The translations under genes were made by a program, and so were the position numbers. Shown here piece by piece: positions 9,858 to 18,514 of a stretch of 64,000 nucleotides of DNA. How positions within the stretch are numbered: position 1 is the first letter of the stretch; each line of letters opens with the position of its first letter. The stretch is taken from NCBI GenBank assembly GCA_963787425.1, contig CAWBCV010000007.1:434001-498000 (forward strand), written 5' to 3'. Under the pieces are notes generated by a model. The model was not told the origin of the DNA. It searched no databases and saw only the letters and a program-made list of their open reading frames with translations. The DNA is from AP-15 sp963787425 (lineage in GTDB: Bacteria > Pseudomonadota > Alphaproteobacteria > ATCC43930 > CGMCC-115725).

Positions 9858-10904
9858 CTAGACCTGCAGCCGCCAGCGAAGGGTTTCCCCGGCGCGAAAG
9901 GGGACGACGGCATTGTGGCCTTCTCCGATTAGCTGCGGCACCGCGAAAGGCTCCCGCCGTAACGTGATCCGGTCATCGTTGGGCGGGAGGCGATAAAATT
10001 GCGGTCCGTTCAGCGAGGCGAACGCTTCAAGCCGGTCGAGTGCTGCTTCCTCCTCGAAGACCTCAGCATAAATCTCCAGCGCGCACGGGGCGCTGAAGAT
10101 GCCGGCGCAGCCGCACGCCGTCTCTTTGGTGGGAAACGCGTGCGGCGCGCTGTCGGTGCCGAGAAAGAACCTCTCGTCACCCGACGTTGCGGCCCGGCGC
10201 AGGGCCAACCGATGCTTCTCGCGCTTGGCGATCGGCAGGCAGTAAAGGTGCGGCCGGATCCCGCCGGCAAAGATCGCGTTGCGGTTGATCACGAGATGAT
10301 GCGCCGTGATCGTCGCCGCCAGGTTCGGGCCGGCCGAAGCTATGTAGTCCACCGCCTCTTCGGTCGTGATGTGCTCGAGCACGATGCGCAACTCGGGCAG
10401 GCGTCGCCGCAGCGGGTCGAGCACCCGGTCGATAAACACCGCTTCGCGGTCGAACACGTCGACCTCCGGGTCGGTCACCTCGCCATGGATCAACAGCGGT
10501 ATGCCGATGCCCGCCATGCATTCGAGCACCGGCGCGATGCGGTCGTAATCGGTCACGCCAAAGGCTGAATTGGTGGTCGCCCGCGCGGGGTAGAGCTTGA
10601 CTGCGGTGAACACTCCTTCCCGAAGACCCCGGGCAACCTGTTCCGGCTCAGTCGTGTCAGTCAGATAGCAGGTCATTAGCGGCACGAAATCGCTGCCCCT
10701 CGGGAGAGCCGCCAGGATGCGTCCGCGGTAGGCGCGCGCCGCCGCTACGCTCGTCACCGGCGGCACCAAGTTGGGCATCACGATCGCGCGGGCGAACTGG
10801 CGGGCGGTGTACCGAAGTACCGTTCTCAGCATCTCGTCGTCGCGGAGATGGACATGCCAATCGTCCGGACGGCGCAACGTGATAACTTCAATGCCTCGTT
10901 GCAT
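9858..10904 (-). CDS. pyrC: Dihydroorotase, type II
   Basis: Catalyses ring closure of N-carbamoyl-aspartate to dihydroorotate in pyrimidine synthesis. Amidohydrolase fold, 348 residues, normal for the PyrC homodimer type. Visible metal-site features are DDWHVHLRDDE (two His), the carbamylated lysine in FTAVKLYPA, LLIHGEV (His), VLEHITT (His) and GTDSAPH (Asp). First gene of a minus-strand pair with the FAD oxidoreductase, divergent from groL. Confidence 0.95.
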   Translation of the reverse strand: MQRGIEVITLRRPDDWHVHLRDDEMLRTVLRYTARQFARAIVMPNLVPPVTSVAAARAYRGRILAALPRGSDFVPLMTCYLTDTTEPEQVARGLREGVFTAVKLYPARATTNSAFGVTDYDRIAPVLECMAGIGIPLLIHGEVTDPEVDVFDREAVFIDRVLDPLRRRLPELRIVLEHITTEEAVDYIASAGPNLAATITAHHLVINRNAIFAGGIRPHLYCLPIAKREKHRLALRRAATSGDERFFLGTDSAPHAFPTKETACGCAGIFSAPCALEIYAEVFEEEAALDRLEAFASLNGPQFYRLPPNDDRITLRREPFAVPQLIGEGHNAVVPFRAGETLRWRLQV

Positions 10905-10965
10905 CTATTTCCTCGCGCGGACCGCTCCTGTAACACAAGCCTCAGGAGTACCGCTCCGATTTTTG

Positions 10966-10992
10966 ATAGCACTCTGCAGCGGAGAGTGCTAA
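10966..10992 (+). promoter_or_regulatory. CIRCE operator (HrcA site) upstream of the solo groL
   Basis: ATAGCACTC, a 9-base spacer, then GAGTGCTAA: the consensus inverted repeat TTAGCACTC-N9-GAGTGCTAA with one mismatch. It lies 110 bases before the groL start, so this copy is expected to be HrcA-repressed and heat-inducible. Confidence 0.92.
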
Positions 10993-11101
10993 CCTCGTGA
11001 GGTGATCGCCGGTCGCCGGGTGCCCCCAATGGTCGGGGCGAGGAGCGGGTATCATCGACAGCAGCGCCGCCGCTGCGAAATCGACTGAAAAGGAATCATT
11101 C

Positions 11102-12745
11102 ATGGCTGCTAAGGATGTAAGGCTCGGCACGGATGCGCGCGAGCGGATGCTGCGCGGCATCGACACCCTCACCGATGCGGTCAGGGTGACGTTGGGGCCG
11201 AAGGGCCGCAACGTCGTTCTCGACAAAAGCTATGGCGCGCCGCGGATCACCAAGGATGGTGTCACCGTCGCCAAGGAGATCGAACTCTCCGACAAATTCG
11301 AGAACATGGGCGCGCAGATGGTGCGCGAGGTGGCCAGCAAGACGAGCACGGTTGCCGGCGACGGCACGACGACCGCGACCATTCTCGCCCACGCCATGGT
11401 GCGCGAGGGTGTCAAAGCGGTGGCGGCCGGGATGAACCCGATGGATCTCAAGCGCGGTGTCGACATGGCTGTCAACGCGGTCGTCAAGGACCTCGAGAAG
11501 CGCTCGAAGAAGGTCTCGACCAATGACGAGATCGCGCAGGTCGGCACGATTTCGGCCAATGGCGATCCCGAGATCGGCCGCATGCTCGCCGAAGCGATGA
11601 AGAAGGTCGGCAATGAGGGTGTCATCACGGTCGAGGAGGCCAAGTCGCTCGAAACCGAGCTCGACGTTGTCGAGGGAATGCAATTCGACCGCGGCTATCT
11701 AAGCCCGTATTTCATCACCAATGCCGAGAAGATGCTCGCCGAGCTCGAAGACCCCTACATCCTCTTGCACGAGAAGAAGCTCTCCAGCCTGCAGTCGTTG
11801 TTACCAATCCTCGAAGCCGTCGTGCAGAGCGCCCGGCCTTTGCTGATCGTCGCTGAGGACATCGAAGGGGAGGCGCTCGCCACGCTCGTCGTCAACAAGC
11901 TGCGCGGCGGCCTCAAGGTGGCGGCAGTGAAGGCGCCGGGCTTTGGCGATCGCCGCAAGGCAATGCTCGAGGACATCGCGGCGCTGACCGGCGGTCAGGT
12001 GATCTCCGAGGATCTCGGCATCAAACTCGAGAACGTTACTCTCGACATGCTCGGCCGCGCCAAGCGCGTGCGTATCGACAAGGAGAACACGACGATCATC
12101 GACGGCGCCGGAAAAAAAGAAGACATCACCGCGCGGATCAACCAGATCAAGGCGCAGATCGAGGAGACGACCTCGGATTACGACCGCGAGAAGCTGCAAG
12201 AGCGACTGGCCAAGCTTGCGGGCGGCGTAGCGATCATCCGGGTCGGCGGCGGCACTGAGGTCGAGGTGAAAGAGCGCAAGGACCGCGTCGATGACGCCAT
12301 GCACGCCACCAAGGCTGCGGTCGAGGAGGGTATCGTGCCCGGCGGCGGCGTTGCCCTGCTTTTTGCGAGCAAGGTTCTGGCCGGCCTCAACCCCGCCAAC
12401 AACGACCAGAAGGTCGGCGTCGAGATCGTCCGCAAGGCCATCCAGTCGCCGGTACGGCAGATCGCCGAGAACTCCGGAGTCGAGGGCTCAATCGTAGTCG
12501 GGAAGCTGACCGACAAGGACGACCCGAATTTCGGGTTCGACGCACAGTCGGGCGAATACAAGGACATGGTCGCGGCAGGGATTATCGATCCGACCAAGGT
12601 GGTGCGGGTAGCGCTGCAAGATGCCGCCTCGGTTGCGGGGCTGTTGATCACCACCGAGGCGATGGTCGGCGACAGGCCGGAGCCCAAGGGCGCGCCCGGC
12701 ATGCCACCTGGCGGGATGGGTGGCATGGGCGGCATGGATTACTGA
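11102..12745 (+). CDS. groL: Chaperonin GroEL, copy 1 (no groES beside it)
   Basis: 60-kDa chaperonin of 547 residues forming the double-ring ATP-driven folding chamber. It has the N-terminal MAAKDVRLGTDARERML, the ATP-site loop VAGDGTTTATILA, and the Gly-Met tail GGMGGMGGMDY. It is nearly identical to the second copy at 42407-44041, differing at scattered residues. Unlike that copy it has no groES in front: only the CIRCE operator and about 110 bases of leader separate it from pyrC. ATG at 11102 follows AAAGGA. Solo groL duplicates are common in rhizobia-like genomes. Confidence 0.97.
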   Translation: MAAKDVRLGTDARERMLRGIDTLTDAVRVTLGPKGRNVVLDKSYGAPRITKDGVTVAKEIELSDKFENMGAQMVREVASKTSTVAGDGTTTATILAHAMVREGVKAVAAGMNPMDLKRGVDMAVNAVVKDLEKRSKKVSTNDEIAQVGTISANGDPEIGRMLAEAMKKVGNEGVITVEEAKSLETELDVVEGMQFDRGYLSPYFITNAEKMLAELEDPYILLHEKKLSSLQSLLPILEAVVQSARPLLIVAEDIEGEALATLVVNKLRGGLKVAAVKAPGFGDRRKAMLEDIAALTGGQVISEDLGIKLENVTLDMLGRAKRVRIDKENTTIIDGAGKKEDITARINQIKAQIEETTSDYDREKLQERLAKLAGGVAIIRVGGGTEVEVKERKDRVDDAMHATKAAVEEGIVPGGGVALLFASKVLAGLNPANNDQKVGVEIVRKAIQSPVRQIAENSGVEGSIVVGKLTDKDDPNFGFDAQSGEYKDMVAAGIIDPTKVVRVALQDAASVAGLLITTEAMVGDRPEPKGAPGMPPGGMGGMGGMDY

Positions 12746-12779
12746 GCTCCAGCTTCCGGGCCCCGATCAGCTGCTGGCG

Positions 12780-12986
12780 ATGAATGAAGGTTCCGATGAC
12801 GACAAGCTCGCCGGCGACATGATCGACGTTCACGGGAGGGCGGCGGCCGCCCTAGCGCGGGAGAATGCCCGTGCCGCGGCGCTCGCCGGTCAACCGACGC
12901 AAGCGAAATCCTGGATCCGGGTGCTCGGGATCATTCAGAAGCAGCAAGCCGGTAAGGCATCGGCTATGCGGACCTTACTGTCGTGA
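12780..12986 (+). CDS. Small conserved hypothetical protein, 68 residues
   Basis: ATG at 12780, 34 bases after groL. The sequence has an Ala-rich helical middle (VHGRAAAALARENARAAALA) followed by SWIRVLGIIQKQQAG, a pattern I associate with small alphaproteobacterial proteins of unknown function. The 3' end overlaps the convergent transglutaminase-like gene by 23 bases. It could ride on the groL transcript. An upstream in-frame start lies inside groL and is less likely. Confidence 0.55.
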   Translation: MNEGSDDDKLAGDMIDVHGRAAAALARENARAAALAGQPTQAKSWIRVLGIIQKQQAGKASAMRTLLS

Positions 12987-13788
12987 TCTCCTCGGTCACT
13001 ACCGTAAAGCTGCTGAGCGTGTTCGGACCAAAGGTGGTGCTGATCGCTACATCCGCCGCGTCTCGGCCGCGGGCGATCAGCACGCGTCCGATGCGCGGGA
13101 TGTTGTGGCGTGCGTCGAAAGTGTACCACTGGCCGCCGAGATAGGCTTCGAACCAAGCCGAGAAATCCATCGGAGCGTCTGAGACGGGCACCCCGATGTC
13201 GCCCAGATAGCCGGTGCAATAGCGAGCCGGGATGTTCATGCAGCGACAGAACGCGACGGCCAAATGAGCAAAGTCCCGGCAGACGCCGGTGCGATCGCAG
13301 TAAGCTTCCCAAGCCGTCCTAGTGGCGCGTGCGTGTTCGTAGCCGAAGACAATGTGCTGGTGAACGTAATCGCAGATGGCCTGGACGCGGGCCCAGCCGA
13401 GCGGCGTATTTCCGAACAGCGACCAGGCTATTTCGGACAACCGGTCGATCTCGGAATAGCGGCTGCCGAGCAGGAACACCAAGGCCTCGTCGGGTAGATC
13501 CTGCACTGCGTGCTGCTGTGCCTCGCCGGCCACTACATCCGATTCGCCCGTATCTTTAACGATCCCGTTGGCAGACAGCCGAGTTCGCCCGGCCGGCGCG
13601 ACGATCCGATTGCACCAATTGCCAAAGCCGTCGCGATAGGCACGGATCGGGATCGCGGGGCTAGTCACGAGGTGATCCGGCACCACCATATCCGATATGC
13701 GGGTATAGTGGACGTTCAACATCAGCAGCATCGGCGTCGGCTGCGGACAATCGTAGACCAGTTCGTAGCCGACCCCGATTTGCATCAT
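12964..13788 (-). CDS. Transglutaminase-like cysteine protease family protein
   Basis: Protein of 274 residues with an N-terminal beta domain and a transglutaminase-like core. The nucleophile region is RTGVCRDFAHLAVAFCR (Cys), followed by NIPARYCTGYLGD and then MDFSAWFEAYLGGQWYTFDA. In most relatives the segment before AWFE supplies the catalytic His (as in DFHAWFE); here that position is Ser, while Asp in FDARHN is present. Proteins of this type act as peptidases or transglutaminases on unknown substrates. It converges on groL copy 1 and faces kup divergently. Confidence 0.85.
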   Translation of the reverse strand: MMQIGVGYELVYDCPQPTPMLLMLNVHYTRISDMVVPDHLVTSPAIPIRAYRDGFGNWCNRIVAPAGRTRLSANGIVKDTGESDVVAGEAQQHAVQDLPDEALVFLLGSRYSEIDRLSEIAWSLFGNTPLGWARVQAICDYVHQHIVFGYEHARATRTAWEAYCDRTGVCRDFAHLAVAFCRCMNIPARYCTGYLGDIGVPVSDAPMDFSAWFEAYLGGQWYTFDARHNIPRIGRVLIARGRDAADVAISTTFGPNTLSSFTVVTEEITTVRSA

Positions 13789-13988
13789 TGGTATTCCCTC
13801 CGGTTCGTAGTCGCCGGGCGACTACCGATGATGACGAGCAGCGGCCCTGGTGCGCGAATAAGAGCGCAAGAGGCGCCATATCAGGAACCCCGTTTCGAGT
13901 GGCGATGTTCCTGCAGATCCTTTAGATCGGAGCGCCTTGTCTAAAATGCTGCCGGGACGCTGAGCGGCGGCCAGGCAGGAGAGACCGC

Positions 13989-15950
13989 ATGCCAAATAGC
14001 GCCGGCAACACCGCGACTTCGACCGAGGTCATTCCGGCCGGGCACGCGGCGTTGACCGCAAAAGAGGAACTTGGGGAGAACGCGCCGGATCCATCCACCG
14101 GGTTTGCCGCGCTGAGCCTCGCTGCACTCGGTGTCGTGTTCGGCGATATCGGGACAAGTCCGGTCTACACCTTTCGAGAATGCTTCAACCCTGAGCACGG
14201 CCTTCCCCTCGATGCAGAACACGTCCTTGGCGTTCTGTCGATGATTTTCTGGGCGTTGATCATAGTCGTCACGGTCAAATACGTCCTGTTGATCATGCGT
14301 GCCGACAATCAAGGGGAGGGCGGTATTCTCGCTTTGCTGGCCCTCGCTTTGGAGCAGGCGCAAGGCGAGCGCTCCCGCAATTTGTTGACGTTGCTCGCCC
14401 TCGGCGGGGCCGCGCTGTTCTATGGCGACAGCATGATCACGCCGGCGATTTCCGTGCTGAGCGCGGTCGAGGGTATTGGCGTTGCGACGCCGGCGTTGAA
14501 CCGTTTCGTGCTGCCGCTGACCATCGTTGTGCTGCTCGCGCTTTTTCTTTTTCAGAAGGGTGGCACCGGCCGGGTCGGCCGCATCTTCGGCCCGGTGATG
14601 GTCTTATGGTTCGCCGTCATCGCGATAATCGGAGTGTTGCAAATTGCCGAAACGCCGCACGTGCTCGAAGCTCTGAACCCCGCGCACGCAGCTCACATTT
14701 TTATCGCGACCCCAGGCGCCGGCTTCGTCGTACTCGGAGCCGTAGCGCTCGCTATTACGGGCGGCGAGGCGCTCTACGCCGACATGGGCCATTTTGGCCG
14801 TTTACCGATCAGGCTGGCATGGTTCGCCGTAGTGCTTCCCGCTCTCGTCCTGAATTATTTCGGACAAGGCGCGCTGATCCTGGGGGACAAAGCGGCTATC
14901 GACAATCCGTTCTTTCGCATGGCGCCCGCTTGGGGTTTGTTCCCGCTGGTGCTGTTGTCGACCGCGGCGACGGTCATCGCATCGCAGGCAGTGATATCCG
15001 GCGCGTTCTCGCTTTCCCGGCAGGCGATTCAACTCGGCCTGATGCCGCCCCTCGATATCTTTCAAACCTCGACCCGCGCGCACGGTCAGATCTATATCGC
15101 GCAGATCAATTGGCTGCTGCTGATTGCGGTTGTCGCTCTGGTTCTGGGGTTCCAAAGCTCGAGCGCACTCGCTTCGGCCTATGGTTTTGCAGTCACCGGG
15201 ACGATGGCCATCACGACGGTCCTCGCCGCAGCCGTCATGCGTGGCGTCTGGCGTTGGCAATGGCCGACTATCGCCGTCGTGCTGGTGCCGATCATGACCG
15301 TCGACCTTGCGCTATTCGGCGCCAATACCCTGAAGATACCGAGCGGTGGCTGGTTCCCGCTGGTGATCGGAATCGCGGTATTTACGATCCTGACCACCTG
15401 GCGCACGGGACGACGGCTGGTGCGGATGCAGCTGGCAAGTGAGGCCGTGCCGCTCGCCTCCTTTCTCGCCACCTGCGACGAGGCGCCGGAAGCCCGCGTT
15501 TCGGGGACCGCGGTCTTTCTTACCACCCAGACCGAAGACGTGCCTCTAACACTGCTGCGCAACCTCAAGCACAACAAGGTGCTGCACCGGACGGTGCTGC
15601 TGGTTCGCGTCGTCACCGAGAACATCCCCCGAGTGGCGGGTGCGGACCGGATTAAAGCGAGGGAGCTCGGCAGCGGCTTTTGGCAGATTGAAGCGCATTT
15701 CGGCTTTGCACAGACACCGAACGTAGCGCGGGAGCTGCAGCGGGCGGAGATCCCGGGGCTGGAACTCGATCCGAGCCAGATTTCCTTTTTCGTCGGGCGC
15801 GCCAACGTCAAACCAAGCCCGCGGCCCGGGATGGCCCGGTGGCGCGAGCGCCTCTATTCCGCCCTCGCACGCGTCGCGACGCGGTCGCCCGATTTTTTCC
15901 GCATCCCGCCGGACCGCGTGATCGAGCTCGGCACCGAGGTCGAGATATGA
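13989..15950 (+). CDS. kup: Low-affinity potassium transporter Kup
   Basis: K+ uptake permease of the KUP/HAK/KT family, 653 residues, the usual length. The family signature GVVFGDIGTSPVYTFRECF lies near residues 50-70, followed by about 12 membrane helices (for instance GGAALFYGDSMITPAISVL) and a cytosolic C-terminal domain of about 180 residues. K+/H+ symport across the inner membrane. Monocistronic, with a GGAGAG ribosome site before the ATG at 13989. Confidence 0.95.
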   Translation: MPNSAGNTATSTEVIPAGHAALTAKEELGENAPDPSTGFAALSLAALGVVFGDIGTSPVYTFRECFNPEHGLPLDAEHVLGVLSMIFWALIIVVTVKYVLLIMRADNQGEGGILALLALALEQAQGERSRNLLTLLALGGAALFYGDSMITPAISVLSAVEGIGVATPALNRFVLPLTIVVLLALFLFQKGGTGRVGRIFGPVMVLWFAVIAIIGVLQIAETPHVLEALNPAHAAHIFIATPGAGFVVLGAVALAITGGEALYADMGHFGRLPIRLAWFAVVLPALVLNYFGQGALILGDKAAIDNPFFRMAPAWGLFPLVLLSTAATVIASQAVISGAFSLSRQAIQLGLMPPLDIFQTSTRAHGQIYIAQINWLLLIAVVALVLGFQSSSALASAYGFAVTGTMAITTVLAAAVMRGVWRWQWPTIAVVLVPIMTVDLALFGANTLKIPSGGWFPLVIGIAVFTILTTWRTGRRLVRMQLASEAVPLASFLATCDEAPEARVSGTAVFLTTQTEDVPLTLLRNLKHNKVLHRTVLLVRVVTENIPRVAGADRIKARELGSGFWQIEAHFGFAQTPNVARELQRAEIPGLELDPSQISFFVGRANVKPSPRPGMARWRERLYSALARVATRSPDFFRIPPDRVIELGTEVEI

Positions 15951-15989
15951 CCGTGGTGTTTTCACAAGGCTGAACTCGGTTGAGATCGA

Positions 15990-16217
15990 TCAGGCGGGAT
16001 GGATCGGCGGCGACACGCGGCTGCTGGTCCTGTCGAGGACGCGGTATGTTTTCAACCCCAAGGCTCGCGCCACCGCCTTCGCCCTTTGTTTTGCCTCTTC
16101 CTTGCCTCCAACGAGAAAAATCGAAGGGCGGCCCGTGATCTTGCCCTCATCATCGCGTTGAGAAATGGTCGCTACCAATCCCTCACGAGTGTCTTCTATC
16201 TTAAGCCGCACGAACAT
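15990..16217 (-). CDS. Small conserved hypothetical protein, 75 residues
   Basis: Starts at the ATG at 16217 with a strong GGAGG site seven bases upstream; an in-frame start further out is less likely. Sequence: FVRLKIEDTREGLVATI, a charged loop, a hydrophobic SIFLVGG strand, then an Arg/Lys-rich helix (KEEAKQRAKAVARALG). The pattern suggests a small alpha/beta fold. No function recognised. Confidence 0.6.
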   Translation of the reverse strand: MFVRLKIEDTREGLVATISQRDDEGKITGRPSIFLVGGKEEAKQRAKAVARALGLKTYRVLDRTSSRVSPPIHPA

Positions 16218-16474
16218 CTTTTCCTCCTTCGGAGTAAGCAAACCTGTATTCCGACGGGCTGCTGACGTCTGAAGTTGCACAGAGCGTTGGCCAGGGCCTC
16301 CACCAGCGACGTTTTGCAGCCATCATTCAGTTGCCAAGAACTTTTGCGGAAGCGAGCGGAGGCGGGGCCCACACGGGGTAACCCTGCGCAACGTTTCTCG
16401 TCCGAACGCCGTCCGTGCTCGCGACGATAGCACGAGATTGTCGAGCAGCTGGGTGAGCGAGATCGCGATTTAAG

Positions 16475-16675
16475 TTAGAGCGTACCCGCGCCTGGCACGA
16501 GCCATGGCTGATGCGGCCGGTCGGCTGATGACATTACCCGATTATTGCGATCAGGTTCTGCGTCGACCTCCCGGTCGCCCTGATCCGCGCGAACATCCTT
16601 GTTGATCTCTGGCTGGTAAACGTCAGACCATTTCCTAAAGCCCTTGATGCAGCTTTCTTTCAGGGAGATATACAT
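16475..16675 (-). CDS. Small protein, intact member of a local paralogous family
   Basis: 66 residues from the ATG at 16675, which has GAAGGA about seven bases upstream. The N-terminus reads MYISLKESCIKGFRKWSDVY and the C-terminus RPHQPWLVPGAGTL. A decayed plus-strand copy at 40170-40443 reads SLRDSCATGFKSWSDFY, KKWADAHQPEIEYDLR and QPHHPWLAPGVGML, so both ends of the protein are conserved. That is good evidence the ORF is real. No known domain; not membrane bound. Function unknown. Confidence 0.6.
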   Translation of the reverse strand: MYISLKESCIKGFRKWSDVYQPEINKDVRADQGDREVDAEPDRNNRVMSSADRPHQPWLVPGAGTL

Positions 16676-17100
16676 GGAGCAATCCTTCTTTTAATTTCTA
16701 GCTCAGTACAATATGGCTACGATTTTGAATTGTTCCAGCCAATGCGATCGATTGTCCGTGAATATACCATGAATTCCTTTCTATCGACGACGTCGGTCTG
16801 AGGTATATTTTGTTGGCAATGGGGCAATCGGAGAAAAAAGCATATCAAATAAAAATCAACCACATACCGGCAGATTTTAAAAATATATTCAAGGATCTCT
16901 TGTGCTTACAAAAAAAGGCGCAATATATGAAGCCGGAGAATTGGTCTGCCGCGCAAAATTCTGTACCACGGAACGACGTGTGGTCTATCAGACGAAGTCC
17001 TAGGTGCCCCGTCGGGTAGCAGACAAGTTTTCTCTCAGGGCCGCGATTGGCGGCGGCAAGATCAAGAGGAAACCCTCCTCCTGACACCGAGGCGCGGTAA
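16676..17100. other. AT-rich intergenic island, no supported gene
   Basis: Markedly AT-richer than its surroundings, especially 16680-16960, with A-tracts. A 69-codon ORF at 16810-17019 (contains KAYQIKINHIPADFKNIFKD) has no recognised relatives and no clear ribosome site. The stretch could be foreign DNA or a regulatory spacer. Confidence 0.4.
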
Positions 17101-17454
17101 ATGAAAAAGTTTCCTAGTTTGAAACCAGGGATTTGGGGGGCCGTGATCGGTGCGGCCGCGATTTCTGTGGTCGGTTTCTCATCTTTTGGATGGACGCTTG
17201 GCAGCACCGCCGAACGGATGGCGAAAGAGCAAGCCCAAACAGCGGTCGTCGATGTGCTGGCGCCGATCTGCGTCGAAAGATTTCAACATCAGGCCGATGC
17301 CGTGACAAAATTGATCGAGTTTAAAAAGGTGTCCTCGTCGTGGGACCGGCGCTCGCTCATCGAGAAGGGCGGCTGGGCGACAATGGCAGGAACCGATGCC
17401 CCAAACTCGGCGGTTGTGACCGCTTGCGCCGAACGACTCGGCGGGCCTCTCTAG
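17101..17454 (+). CDS. Conserved small membrane-anchored protein, 117 residues
   Basis: One N-terminal membrane helix (GIWGAVIGAAAISVVGFSSF) then a soluble region with GSTAERMAKEQAQTAVVDVL, APICVERFQHQ and EKGGWATMAGTDAPNSAVV, ending with a Cys-containing helix. This pattern recurs in a conserved alphaproteobacterial family of unknown function. Two cysteines in the exported part could form a disulphide. Starts a run of four small genes with the same orientation. Confidence 0.7.
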   Translation: MKKFPSLKPGIWGAVIGAAAISVVGFSSFGWTLGSTAERMAKEQAQTAVVDVLAPICVERFQHQADAVTKLIEFKKVSSSWDRRSLIEKGGWATMAGTDAPNSAVVTACAERLGGPL

Positions 17455-17507
17455 GCGTTGTGTTGCTCGTTACTGCGGCAGCCCAGCCATTTGTGACCGG
17501 TGCGATC

Positions 17508-17855
17508 ATGGCGCTATCCGCTCGATTTTCCCTGCTCCATTCTGATCTGAACGATTTTCTCTTCGCCTCGATTGGGGAAGAACAAAATGGAGTAACGCTC
17601 AGCGTCGTCTCAGCGTTGACGCGGCTTGGCCTAGATCCTTGGGAAGAGGCCGCCCGGCTAACCCCTCTGCCGAAGGCTCGTGCAGCCGAGGCGCTGGCGC
17701 CGCTGATTGCTCGTCTCCCCATCCGTCGATCGCGATCATCGGACGATTTAGCGATCAGCCAACGGCTGGTAGAGCTTTTGCCAGACCAAAAACCCGCACC
17801 GATCGAGGGGGGGAGCGGGCGAGTGCGGGTCAAAAGAAATATTGGCAGGCCATGA
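17508..17855 (+). CDS. Conserved hypothetical protein, 115 residues
   Basis: Starts at the ATG at 17508; the longer in-frame extension overlaps the previous gene. N-terminus LSARFSLLHSDLNDFLFASI, then GVTLSVVSALTRLGLDPWEE, EAARLTPLPKARAAEAL and LAPLIARLP. This order is typical of a soluble helical protein widespread in rhizobia, function unknown. The tail after residue 80 is divergent and basic. Confidence 0.65.
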   Translation: MALSARFSLLHSDLNDFLFASIGEEQNGVTLSVVSALTRLGLDPWEEAARLTPLPKARAAEALAPLIARLPIRRSRSSDDLAISQRLVELLPDQKPAPIEGGSGRVRVKRNIGRP

Positions 17856-17981
17856 TATTGCTCGTCTGCCTCTCCCTCGGAGCCGCGATCCTCTTCAGCA
17901 CGTTATGATCTGGCGTCGACCACGCGCCGGCGTTGCCCAGCTGGTGCTGCCAATCGGGTTCTTTTTAACCTGGGAAACCTC

Positions 17982-18113
17982 ATGAAGTACCTAGTCCCAC
18001 CGATCGTCATTCCGGTTCTCCTATTCATCGGTGTCGTGGGATACGGGATGCTCAAGCCGCCCATTATCGGCGGCCACCCTCCCGTTCCCGCGGTGAACTC
18101 GCAACCTCGTTAG
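17982..18113 (+). CDS. Tiny single-span membrane protein, 43 residues
   Basis: Begins at the ATG at 17982 with MKYLVPPIVIPVLLFIGVVG, one clear membrane helix, followed by a Pro-rich tail and a stop at 18111. A GGGAAA purine run lies before the start. Length and layout fit a small inner-membrane peptide; no family recognised. Confidence 0.4.
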   Translation: MKYLVPPIVIPVLLFIGVVGYGMLKPPIIGGHPPVPAVNSQPR

Positions 18114-18193
18114 CCTAACTGGAGCGGTCGCGGCCGAGATGGTGCTGATATCGCCGTTGCGAGCGCGTCGCTCTCCAACCTGGAGGAATCAGC

Positions 18194-18388
18194 GTGTCAG
18201 AGCACAAATACCGCGTCGGTCAGGCAGTGGAATTTTTCCCGGAGCGGGGCGTCGAGCATACCGCCAAAGGCCGCTTTAAAATCGTTCGCCTTTTGCTCGG
18301 CGAGCGCAATGCGCCTCATTATCGAATCAAGCATGAGGTGGACGGTCACGAGCGGATGGTCGGCGAGCGCGAGCTGGGTCCCCGGTAA
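18194..18388 (+). CDS. Small conserved hypothetical protein, 64 residues
   Basis: GTG start at 18194, preceded by GGAGGAATC. Sequence MSEHKYRVGQAVEFFPERG, FKIVRLLLGERNAPHYRIKH and ERMVGERELG reads as a small beta-barrel-like protein (KYRVGQ... and RYRIK... strands) known as hypothetical in rhizobia. Probably cytosolic; no role assigned. Confidence 0.6.
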   Translation: MSEHKYRVGQAVEFFPERGVEHTAKGRFKIVRLLLGERNAPHYRIKHEVDGHERMVGERELGPR

Positions 18389-18514
18389 TCGGCGCATCCG
18401 GAGGAGACGGCCTTCGGCCGTAAGAATCGCACCGAAGCCGAGGCTCCCCATATCAGGATAGAGTGGCGCGGTCTGGCTTTGCTATTGTCCGCGCGCGGCA
18501 TTCTGGAGGGTGGC

